Below are positions 43,925 to 61,066 of a stretch of DNA of 64,000 bases, one piece after another. A model generated the notes under the pieces. That model was not told the DNA's origin, ran no database searches, and worked only from the letters and a program-made list of their open reading frames with translations. The position numbers were made by a program, and so were the translations under genes. The stretch is taken from the NCBI GenBank assembly GCA_028023455.1, contig JAQFVV010012984.1, forward strand, positions 126,001 to 190,000, written 5' to 3'. The first letter of the stretch is position 1. Each line of letters starts with the position of its first letter. This DNA is from Epiperipatus broadwayi (Eukaryota; Onychophora; Udeonychophora; Euonychophora; Peripatidae).

Positions 43925-44748
43925 CTTCTTTTCAAATATTGATGATAATTTTTTCATCACTTGGAGCTTTTCTCTTCTTCAAAAATTTAATTGCATGTCT
44001 CACTTCTTCATTTAAAATCCTGAGCAAGATATTTTCCTTGTTCTTTACTACTTTATAATTCTTGATAGAACTCTTCTACACATTTTATGATGTCATCTTT
44101 TAAAAAAAATATTTTTTTTTCTTATAGCATAAATAAGATTTCTACCAATAGCAAGATGTTGTTTTACACTCTTGTGACTTTTATTCTCTTCTATAAATTT
44201 CTTTGCTAGTTCACAATTGTACTTTCTTATAACAATTTTTTTGCAACATTTTATAAAATTCTAGATATTCAATCCTTCTTAATACATCATTTTTATATGT
44301 TTAATATTTTTTCTTTTCTTCATAATTTGTATAGTTTCAGTGGAAATTTTATTGGCCAGTTGTTACTTATTTCTAGTAGCTATCTTTGTTGCAGTTTTTA
44401 AAAGTATATTAGTTATCTTCCTATTGATTTTAATCAAATATGAACCATGTTTAAATCTGTTAATATTTGAAAGCAATTTGCAAGATCTAATTTAAATTCG
44501 CTGAAATCTTTCTGAACATTTTGAATATCAAATGCGAATATTGTTTTCTTAATAATTTTTGTCTCTCTAGTTTTGTGTTCACATGCATCTTGCATTTCAT
44601 TAATTGATGATAATCTCCTGTATTTAATTTATTACAACTTTATAATCTTGAAATACTCATTTTTGATAGTCATAATAAAATCCATTTTTTCTGTGCTTTC
44701 ATTTGGATGCTTCCATGCTCATTTCTGTTTAACATTTTTTTCCAAATG

Positions 44749-44862
<114 letters not shown>

Positions 44863-45012
44863 TTTTTCATTTCTAAGACCATAATGAAATTAACCTACAT
44901 TACTTTCAACTTTCAATTGTTTATAAATTCTAGCATTAATGTCTGCCATGATGATTTTAAAATGTTATTTGGTTTGATCAAATGCATTTTGTACATCCAT
45001 ATAAAAACCATC

Positions 45013-45258
45013 TTCTTCATCACAATGACAACTTGTTCAGACATAAATGTGAACTATCTGCATTTGATATCTCATAATGAGTTTAATAACTAATTTTGTC
45101 TCTCTGTCAGATACAACATAAATCTCCATGATTTCTTCATCACAATGAAAACTTACTGTAGCACAAACCTGAGTTATCTGCATTTAACATCTGCTAATAA
45201 GTTGAATAACTAATCTTGCCACTCTGTCCTATCTCCCATCAATTTCCACAATGGTGTT
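45013..45258 (-). repeat. In-frame 120-bp duplication in the RTE endonuclease
   Basis: TTCTTCATCACAATGA and the following bases (CTATCTGCATTT, GTTTAATAACTAATTTTG, CTCTGTC) recur at a period of 120 bp, which is 40 codons. Both copies encode the same endonuclease segment (QxxIVHIY...DEExxxFY). The copies have diverged, so the duplication is old. Confidence 0.75.
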
Positions 45259-45500
45259 CTTCCACATTTTATTTATGATGTCTCTTACTCAATTTGAACT
45301 TCTAATGTTTGTCTTTTTGTAGTATAGTGTATTCTCAAGTCTTATTGCCCTTCACCTTTTTCTTCTGACTTTACAAAATACAATAATGACCATTTAATAA
45401 TTGATAGTTCTTCTTCCAAATCTCAAAATATTTCTTTATTCGAATGTGATTTGCAGTTGTAACTACCTAAATAAAATTTCTTCATCAAATGGTAGCCGGG

Positions 45501-46334
45501 ATCCACAATAAGGAGATGCTTATCACCCTCAGCCTTCAGCCACCAATCATTGCTTTGGTGAATGCCTTTTTAACCTCTTGGGAATAAGGACGATGATTTA
45601 TTTTTGTCTATCATGATTTTAAATATCTATTAGAATTTTTTTTTCATATTCTTTCTGTCTTCAAGAAATTTTCATTTAAAAATGATCAGACAACTGAGTA
45701 GAAAGACTATGGTATTTCTTGATTTTGAACTCAGAGGTAAAATCCAGTAAACTTACTACAGTGGTTAATGCATGTTTGTGAGCAGTTCATCCATGTTCAT
45801 AAACTATATAAATAAATACATAGTAATAACCGTTTCAATGACAGAATGTATGGAATAGACATTAAGAATTTATCCTGTTTGATTCCTTTAAGGCCTCTAA
45901 GATGAATCAAAGGAACTCCTTTCAATTAACATCAAATCACTCTCTGCAGCCATGTAAAAAGAAATAGAAAGTTAAATAAAACATAGTTGCCAAAAAGATG
46001 ATAAATAAACTATTTACCTTTATATGCTCATTAAAAATCAATTAGAATTAAATAAATTTCTTAATTATAAAATAAAGTTTATTTAATATTACTGTATGAA
46101 ATTATATATATCAATATATGTTTATATTGCAAAGTTTGTTTCATAAGTACGTCTTTTAAAATGAATTATTTAGGAATGATATAAAAATATTTTGAGATAT
46201 TAAATAGCCATATTAAGAGATATTTTGATTTTATAAAATCTTATAATCTCTTAATATAAATAATAGGGAATAAAGAAATCTGGTTTTGATTAACATCCTC
46301 CAAAAAAAAAACACTGCAATTTATTGCCAGTAAT
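45501..46334. other. RTE 5' flank and AT-rich spacer
   Basis: 45,480-45,600 has balanced composition (GGTAGCCGGGATCCACAATA) and may be the 5' untranslated end of the minus-strand RTE. The remainder to 46,334 is A/T-rich and featureless. Confidence 0.35.
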
Positions 46335-47338
46335 TGTTGACACAGAGGCAAAACTCTCTATATAGTGGTGCTACTCAGTGTAAGCCAGATCAATAAATAG
46401 ATACAGGAAGGTTTGTGTGTAAAATCACCATCTAGTGCCTATTCATCTAATATCCCCAGATTTCTAACTAATGGCTTTCATCACTGAGGAGCCTTTGAAT
46501 TGAGATCACTGCATCTAGATCCTAGGATCAAAGGCAACACTCCAGAAGCCTCCTTTTACCTTTTTAGTTAATTATAAAGTTTCAAATCCAAAATGAAACA
46601 CAATAATGTTTTCAGTTCAAACTTGTTTGCTTATATAGTCATATTGATCTGAATTCAGTTGAGAAGGTGTCATTGATTTTTTATAACAACAGTCACCATA
46701 ATCCTATTAGACAAGAGTAAAATTAAACCACTAAACATTACATGATCAACATTCATTATGCTTACACAGGCTGTTAACTGAATGCCAAAATTCTCCATAT
46801 AGTAGTATCGATCACTGATTATTTTGGAACTATTGTAAGAGAGTTTTACTTTTGTGTTAACAGTTTGTGTAAGAATATAGAGAGTTTTATCTTTGCCTCA
46901 ACAGTTTGCGTAAGAATAAAGAATTATTGGTTTAATACAAATCATGGCTAATAGTATTATGGTGTCTGTAGTTATGGAAGAACTAAACATTGAAATGTAT
47001 AGATGCTGAATTGAGTTCAGATCTATATGACTATATAGGAAAATTAATATGATTTGAGAACATTGTGTTTTCATTTTGGACTCAGAACTTTATAGTTAAC
47101 TAAAAAGGTAAAAGATGCCTTGGGAAGAGTTTCATTAGATCCTAAGATCTAGGTGCAGTGCTCTCAGATCCAAGAGCTCCTCTCTGATGAAAGCCACAAG
47201 CTAGAAACTAGTCTAGGGATACTGTATGAGTAGGCAATATATAAAGATTTTATGCAGAAACCTTCCTGCATTCATTGATTACTGTAAATTGCACTGAGTG
47301 GTGCTACTGTATGGAGAGTTTTGCCTCTGTGTTAACAG
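46335..47338. mobile_element. 1-kb foldback element, long form
   Basis: Begins TTGACACAGAGGCAAAACTC and ends GTTTTGCCTCTGTGTTAACA. The arms pair over roughly 400 bp. Examples: TTTTTAGTTAATTATAAAG (46,559) with CTTTATAGTTAACTAAAAA (47,087); CATAATCCTATTAG (46,695) with CTAATAGTATTATG (46,947). Inside, a second set of termini occurs (GTTAACTGAATGCCAAAATT at 46,773; TTTGCCTCAACAGTTTGCGT at 46,892), so the element seems to be nested or built from two copies. No ORF. Confidence 0.7.
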
Positions 47339-47967
47339 CTTTTGTAAGCATAATGAATCTTGATCATGTGACAGTATACATTGTTTCGATTGGTCATTGT
47401 GGAATACTAAGAGTGACTTAAACAATTAAATGCAGAGTTGTGTATGCTGTATTTTAGAAAATATATTGATTATAATATATTCATTTATCATGAGATGTCA
47501 ATGAATGTAGTACTAATTTATAGGAATTAAGAGAATAAGTCACTGAGAATTCATTTTTATTTGCTTTTTGTAGACAATTAATGTAGCTTTATACCATGAG
47601 CACTACTATGATATCTGAGATGATTAAATTATGAATATTGTATTAATAATAAAATGATTTATATTTTTCCATATGTAATTAAGATAACTTGCTATGTGTG
47701 CCAGATGAAGATGTTATTTTAAAGAGCTTCCAGTTTGATGAAAAATCAAGAATTTTATTACGTATTTAATTATAACTAATGAATTTTTATTGTTGATATG
47801 AGTATATCTACTTCTTAGTTATTTTATTAATTAATTCTATCCAGAATATATTTTAACACTAATATCATACACATGTTAAAAAGGAATTTATAATTACAAA
47901 AAATAAATAACTAACATAATAATAATGAAATTGATATTAAAAAGTATTTACATTTCATTAGCTGCAG
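47339..47967. other. AT-rich spacer
   Basis: The first 65 bp (TTGTAAGCATAATGAATC, GATCATGTGACAG) echo sequences inside the foldback element, suggesting a further partial copy. The rest is unremarkable. Confidence 0.4.
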
Positions 47968-48680
47968 GAAATGTTGCAGGAGTTATCAGATGAAAGTAGG
48001 ACTAAAGATAAATGTTAAAAAGACTAATGTAAGGTTTAATCGATTTGCTCAAAATATGAAAATAAAGATTGATGAATTAGAAGAAGTTAACAATTACAAT
48101 ACCTTGGTCAGATTATTAATACAGATGGAACCATAATGGATGAAATTAAGCATAGAATTAAACTTGTTTGGAGTGCTTTTGGTAGAAATAACTTGATACT
48201 AAAAGGAAATATGCCTATGTGTTTGAAAAGGATGGTTTTTAACAAATGTGTTTTACCAGTTCTTACTTATGGATCTGAGACTTAGACACTTAATAGAAAA
48301 GCAATACAGAAACTACATACCAATCAAAGAAGTATGGAGAGATGTATGTTAGGAGTAACAAGAAGAAATCGAAAACACAATGTATGGGTAAGAGAACAAA
48401 CAGGTGTTACTGACCTCATTGAAAAAATTAAAATATTGAAGTGGAGTTGGGCTGGACATATTGCTAGAAGAGATGATAATAGATGGACAATTGAAATCTT
48501 AAACTGGATTATAAAAGATTGTAAAAGACCCAGAAAGAGACCACATGTGAGATGGATGGATGAAATAAGAAAGTGTGCATGTGATGTGGAGAAGAGAAGC
48601 CAAAGATTGGAGAAGATGGATTAAACTTGGAGAGACCTTCATCCTGCAATGGATCGATAATGGTTGATGATGATGACGAA
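47968..48680 (+). pseudogene. RTE-type LINE, 5'-truncated 3' fragment
   Basis: Reads MLQELSDESR, shifts, GLKINVKKTNVRF, shifts, LGQIINTDGTIMDEIKHRI, then a long block: CVLPVLTYGSET, a stop in place of Trp, TLNRKAIQKLHTNQRSMERC, MLGVTRRNRKHNVWVREQTG, LKWSWAGHIARRDDNRWT, RKRPHVRWMDEIRKCA. This is the RT thumb and C-terminal domain typical of the endonuclease/RT family of many invertebrates. The last 96 codons (from 48,334) are open to TAA at 48,622. The element ends in TGATGATGATGACG near 48,665, the short 3' tandem repeat usual for RTE. The 5' truncation near 47,968 is also typical. Confidence 0.85.
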
Positions 48681-50121
48681 CGTTTTAATATTAGTAATTT
48701 TTTTACCTGCTGTTAAAAAATAATTTATTCAAATAAAATGTAAATATAAACGTCAGAAATAAATAATAGAAAGTTAAATTATTATATATGACCTGTTTTT
48801 TCATGGTGTAAACAAAAGCCAATACACATATGTCTTGCACATACTGTTCAATACTGAACAATGTGAGTATATTAACTGTTATAATTTTGGATTAGTATCA
48901 AACTCTCTATATTTGTTTTTTTAGACACATTAGATTCTGACATGTAAGCGTTTTTATTAAAATCATAAAAAAAAAAATTGAAATTAGATGTTTTACTATA
49001 AAACAGTAGAAAATGAATTTCTGCCATTAAAATCATACATTGTTAATCATGAAAACAAATTACACCCAGCATCATAATCGATAATGGGTAAAGCAATAAA
49101 TCATTATCTTTAATATCAAATCAGAATTAAACTTTAACTGATCCTACTTCAGGAAAAAAAAAAAAACCCCGAATATTTACGAAAGTTTACTTTGAAATAA
49201 TAGAAGCCAATTTAATTTGTTTAGCTTAAATCTCCTCCTTTACATCTTGAATGGGTCCCAGATAATCTTTCAATAGCTCTATATTTGAACAACTTTATTT
49301 TACAATTAAACCTTTTCTACATAACATATTGATAATTGTCACATTATTTATTACAAATATAAGCTTTCAAATGATAGGCATTTTAAAAATTATATTTTTT
49401 ACATTGTAAAAATAAGAGAATAAATGCCAAAACGAAGTTCTTATCTATAATAATGGAGCTCAGTGTCAGTGGATGTAGATTACTGAGAACAAAATATGAG
49501 ATATTTGAATTCTATATTATTGAAATGATGATAAATTTAGGCGTAATTATAATTAAAGAAAGAAAGAAATGTAAAAATTAAAATATTTATTGTTATTAAA
49601 ATTTTAAAGATTAATTTATTTATTATTTGATAAAAGTGATTTTATTTTATTCATTAGAAACTGCTTCCAGTTAGTTGTTGTAATGAATTTATTAAGAGTT
49701 GTTTTTAAAATAATTGTTTTCAAATATGATCACTTCTTAATGACAAAGTTTTCAGTTTACAAATGTCTTTTACAAAAATATTGCATTAAAACTCTTAATG
49801 TGTAAACAAATTACAGAAAATTATAATTTTTTAAAAAATATATAGATTATTCAGTCAATTGCTCTCAGGCTAACATATGAGGCCAATCAGAAATTCTCAT
49901 GTTTATGGACTTCTAGGCTAATTTCCTTATAGTATTCTCATACTAATAGGATACTTTCTATTATGCAAATTGTCCATAGAATGCTGTCAGCTTAAGATTA
50001 TTTTCAATTCATATATTAAAATTGTAGCAATGAGAAAGCTGGAAATAATATCATAGGTTTATAGATAGACTTAAAATAATGTAGAAAACAATACCAACTA
50101 TAGTTCTATTCAACATAGTTC
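48681..50121. other. AT-rich spacer, nothing recognised
   Basis: A/T-rich with homopolymer runs. A GGAAAAAAAAAAAAACCCC junction lies near 49,153. Confidence 0.5.
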
Positions 50122-50500
50122 TATTCACAGATGCAAAACTCTCCATACAGTAGCACCACTCAGCACAAACCTGAGTAATCAATGGATGCAGGAAGGTTTG
50201 TGCATAAAATACCTGCCTAGTGCCTACTCATCCAATATAGCCAGACTAGTTTCTAGCTCACAAATTTTATCAGAAAGGAGCCTTGGATCTTTGGATCTCC
50301 TAAGATCTAGGTACAGTGCTTTCAGATCCAAGACTTTTCACTGATGAAAGCCATGAGGTAGAAACTAGTGTAGAGATATTGGATTAGTAGATAAGGTAGA
50401 AATTAGTCTAGAGATATTGGATGAGTAGGCACAAGATAGGAATTTATGCACAAACCTTCTTGCATCTATTGATTACTCTGGTTTAAACTGAGTGGTACTA
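50122..50500. mobile_element. Foldback element, right end truncated
   Basis: Starts CACAGATGCAAAACTCTCCA, like the family at 40,929. The right arm stops near GAGTGGTACTAAAG, lacking the outer TTTTGCCTCTGTG. An internal 46-bp stretch (GGTAGAAACTAGTGTAGAGA and GGTAGAAATTAGTCTAGAGA) is tandemly duplicated at about 50,349-50,430. A palindromic AGATCTAGGT/GATCCAAG core lies at 50,290-50,330. Confidence 0.7.
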
Positions 50501-50685
50501 AAGATTGTCTAAGCCTAGAGAATGGTGATCATGTGGTGTTCGATTGTTTAATAGTGCTATTGTAGCACTCATAACCACAAATGTGCATGAAGCTGCCACT
50601 GTTTTCTTATCAAACCATTTATGAAATATTTTAAAACTCAAATATTTTGTAAAATATCAACATTGTCAATCTGTTATAATTTAAA

Positions 50686-50687
<2 letters not shown>

Positions 50688-50717
<30 letters not shown>

Positions 50718-50724
50718 TGTTATA

Positions 50725-50757
<33 letters not shown>

Positions 50758-50772
50758 ATATATTATAACAGT
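50688..50772. repeat. (TA)n tract and a TA-centred palindrome
   Basis: A first (TA)n runs to about 50,716. Then CTGTTATAAT(AT)n...ATTATAACAG (about 50,716-50,772) is a palindrome with a microsatellite core. Confidence 0.85.
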
Positions 50773-52906
50773 CCAAAGAAGTGCACCCCCCTGTATCTGC
50801 ACTACAAGGGCACCATCTAGGCAAGTGAACCTAGAAAATTTATATAGTAGGCAGATACATACTGTTGAGATCCCACTTTATTTTATATTTAGACTGTTAG
50901 CCCAAGTCACTAGCTCAGTGGAGACGCAGAGATAATAATATATATTTTTTAAAATATAACTTTGTTTAATTTATATCTTACATATAAAAAAATAACAGCT
51001 ACTGCCAGTAATTAACACACATACAACATTTATTTATACACATATATAATCATTTAAAGTTTGAGGAATAACATTTATTATTTTAGATTTTATTATTAAC
51101 TTTTAATTTAAATTATTATTTTAAAATTTTAAACCATCTGCACAATGAATTTAATAATATATATATTTTTTAAGATTGTCAAGTATGAATAGACTACATA
51201 GATTTGCATTTAAAAAAAAATTCTATCCCTTATTTAATCTTAGGCCAAAAGTTTGCAGTCAAACTGGCGTCAATCCATCTGATACATTGATGTATTCAAT
51301 GTAGCATGAAAATACAACAGCACGGAATACCATACAGTCAGGAATGTACATCTGAACAGTATGGTTAGAGAAAGACATTGACTCTCAACCAAATAGAAAT
51401 ACTACATCTATCGGCAAGAAGAACAATAAACAAAAACTCCATAGGAAGGGACTGCATTTTCCATCTTATTATCCCTTCCATAGGCAAACAGGGGTGTGCG
51501 GCATATACTGCAATTCTGCATGTAGTGAACCTCATACTACATCTACTAATTACACCAAATATCTAATCCATTGACCCAATTTCACTATGAAACAAATAAC
51601 CTACGATTTCCCTCTCCTAATTAATTGCTATAACTTTTCAAATCTATATAGCCATTTATGCCTGACTTAAATTTAACATTTATATAAGTTTGCACAGATG
51701 AATTTTATAAAAGTTTGTTTTTTAATGTTGAGTATAGATCAACTACATAGATTACATGCTCAAAAACATTTCAAAATAAACAATTTGAAATGGTCAAAAT
51801 ATAAAGTCATTGATGTAATTGCAGAGGGAATTCACAAGAAACCCAATAGCATTCATCATAAGATGCCACATTGACAACAATAACTAAAAAAACATCCGAC
51901 TAAATACATTTTAGATATTCAATGTAAGATATCAATATTTACCAAATGTCTATATATTCCAATCAAATATGAAAACAAAAACATAATCAAACGTGAACAA
52001 ATCTATGCAAGTGTCAATACTCAACTTAAAATTAATGCATTTAAATAATTTATACAATATTAATAAAAATAAAAATGGAAATTATTTTTTTTTTAAGCAA
52101 ACTCAAATATATATAATTTAAACATTAATTAACAATTTGAAAATTTGAATGTCAGATAAGAGTTCATTTTTAAATTTAGGTTAGCTGAATCTTAAAAGTT
52201 TTAATGAAAGTTCTTAATTATTTTTAAATTTTATAGTTCATGTCTTACAGAAGGAGAATCATGGTTCCTGCTGCCAATTCCCATGAAGACTTTCATGGAA
52301 GACCGGTCTGTTATTCTGCAGGTGGCTTTAGCTAGTTCAATCCTGGTATTACAGTTGTTTCATTTTTAAATAAGTGAGAGAAGGTGACAAGTGCGTCTTA
52401 TCATGCCTCTCACAAAATCAAGTTGGAACTCAGGAACTGTTTTTAATTTGAATAGTTTTCCTTTTATAATGATCCTCTGGATTCAATGAACAAGACATCA
52501 CTAATCCTAGTATCTTTTTGGTCCATGCTGAGGCTTGGTGCTTCCATTGGTCAAGCTAATTCTTTTGTTCTCTTATCCATATTTTCAACTGACCTTTTTT
52601 CTATAAGAGCCCTAAGGGCTAGTTTGCTTTACATTTAATTTATAAAACAATCGTTTCCATTTACAAAAATATTTTATCTTTTTCTTATACTTTTTTCTAA
52701 AAAAAGTATGTTCAAATACCTTTTTTTTTTATTTATTTAAAAACAGAAATAATTTTTAATGTTTTGCATCTGTGCAAATATAATATATATATATATATTG
52801 AACAACTCTTTAATTTTTTTAGCTTTTAGTTTTTAATAAATTTATTTTTATTTGCAAACTTAAAGTTTTTATTTTAAATTAATGTAACAGCATATTTATA
52901 TACTGT

Positions 52907-52909
<3 letters not shown>
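50773..52909. other. Spacer with three higher-G+C patches
   Basis: Patch 50,773-50,930 (GAAGTGCACCCCCCTG, CTAGCTCAGTGGAGACGC), patch 51,240-51,570 (containing the inverted pair CATAGGAAGGGA and TCCCTTCCATAGG) and patch 52,240-52,620 each stand out from the A/T background. They are probably old dispersed repeats; none is recognised and none has a convincing ORF. Confidence 0.35.

Positions 52910-52983
<74 letters not shown>
52910..52983. repeat. (AT)n microsatellite
   Basis: 74 bp of pure AT. Just left of it TGTAACAG and CTGTTACA (52,883-52,910) form a small hairpin. Confidence 0.95.
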
Positions 52984-59694
<6,711 letters not shown>

Positions 59695-59717
59695 AATATA
59701 TATATATATATATATAT

Positions 59718-60638
59718 GATAATCTAAACAAGTTATAAATTTTGTAAATTGCTTTGAGCTTGCATTTTATGATCACTAGATGGAGCTCTATCTAGTGATC
59801 ATAAAATACAATCTTAAAGCAAGTTACAAAATTTATAACTTGTTTACATTATCATAAATGTACCTTTGAAGGTTTTTCCAATGATATATATTGCAGAGGC
59901 TTTTACTATATGGTGAAACTGAACTGATTTCAGACCCATATAGCTATCTTGTTTGTTAAACTGGATTTAAAGACATTACATGTCTGATAAATTTCATGCT
60001 TTCAATCAGATAGAAATGTATTTGATAAGTGCTGACTTTAGAGTTGGTATTTAGATCTAGTTTCTAGTCTCCTAAGCCTTCACTGACATAAGCCAATAAG
60101 CTTAAAATCAGCTGGTCTGGAGGTGGGTGACAACGATAGAGATTTTGAATTCTATCTCTCTCAACATTTATGTAAACAAAAGTTTGTTAGGAGCTATTGG
60201 TAAGCTCTTCCTAGTGATCATAAAATGCAAGCTTAAAGCAAGTTATGAGATTTATAACTTGTTTAGATTATCATAAATGTACCTTTGAATGTTTTTGCAA
60301 TGATATATGTTGCAGATGCTTTTACTACATGGTGAAACTGAACTGATTTCAGCCCCATATAGCTATCTAGTTTGTTAATCTGGATTTGAACACATTATGT
60401 GTCTGATAAATTTCATGCTTTCAAACTGATAGAAACATGTTTTTTAAGTGTTGACTTTAGAGTTGGTATTTACATCTAGTTTCTAGTCTCCCAAGCCTTC
60501 ACTGATGTGAGCCAGTAAGCTTGAAACCAACTGGTCTGGAGGTGGGTAACAACAATAGAGATTTTGAATTCTATCTCTTTCAGCATTTCTGTAAACAAAA
60601 GCTTGTTAAGAGTTATTGGTAGAGCTCCATCTAGTGAT

Positions 60639-60639
<1 letters not shown>
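59718..60639. repeat. Palindrome leading a 420-bp tandem duplication
   Basis: 59,718-59,854 is an imperfect palindrome: GATAATCTAAACAAGTTATA on the left, TATAACTTGTTTACATTATC on the right, meeting at the dyad CTAGATGGAGCTCTATCTAG (59,776-59,795). The right arm begins a unit of about 420 bp that occurs twice (CTAGTGATCATAAAAT at 59,792 and 60,211; a third start, CTAGTGATC, at 60,631). The units are about 90% alike and contain no ORF. (TA)n tracts flank the whole block (59,695-59,717 and 60,643-60,687). Confidence 0.8.

Positions 60640-60642
<3 letters not shown>

Positions 60643-60687
<45 letters not shown>
60643..60687. repeat. (AT)n microsatellite
   Basis: Pure AT between the 420-bp tandem and the next palindrome. 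Confidence 0.95.
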
Positions 60688-60690
<3 letters not shown>

Positions 60691-60727
60691 CTAACTAAAG
60701 AAAAAATAATAAATAATAAAAAGCAAG

Positions 60728-60877
60728 ACACAATTACTTCTCTATAAAAATGTTTTAATATTACAACCAGCAGACTGGTTTTCATCAGAAAGCACAGCAA
60801 AATAATGACTGTGCTTTCTGATGAAAACCAGTCTGGTGGTCAAAATATTAAAGCAGTTTATAGAGAAGTAATTGTGT
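60728..60877. repeat. Palindromic element with hammerhead-like arms
   Basis: Arms 60,728-60,797 and 60,809-60,877 are about 90% reverse complements around an 11-nt spacer. On each outward reading an arm gives CTTTCTGATGAAAACCAG, then TCTG and CTGGT or GTGGT. CTGATGA followed by a short stem is the hammerhead ribozyme core. The second core box, GAAA, is present only as TCAAAATATT and TTGTAATATT, both explainable by CpG decay from TCGAAACGTT. Flanked by (TA)n on both sides. Ribozyme identity is an inference; activity is unlikely. Confidence 0.6.
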
Positions 60878-60986
60878 GTTGTTATATATATATATAATTT
60901 AAATTTTTTAATACAATAAAAAAGTCAAATTATTCAATACTTTGAATTCTATTAATGCAAAACAGTTAAGATTCATATAGTGTGTC

Positions 60987-60987
<1 letters not shown>

Positions 60988-61062
<75 letters not shown>
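60988..61062. repeat. (TA)n-(TG)n compound microsatellite
   Basis: About 23 TA units followed by about 14 TG units. Confidence 0.97.
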
Positions 61063-61066
<4 letters not shown>

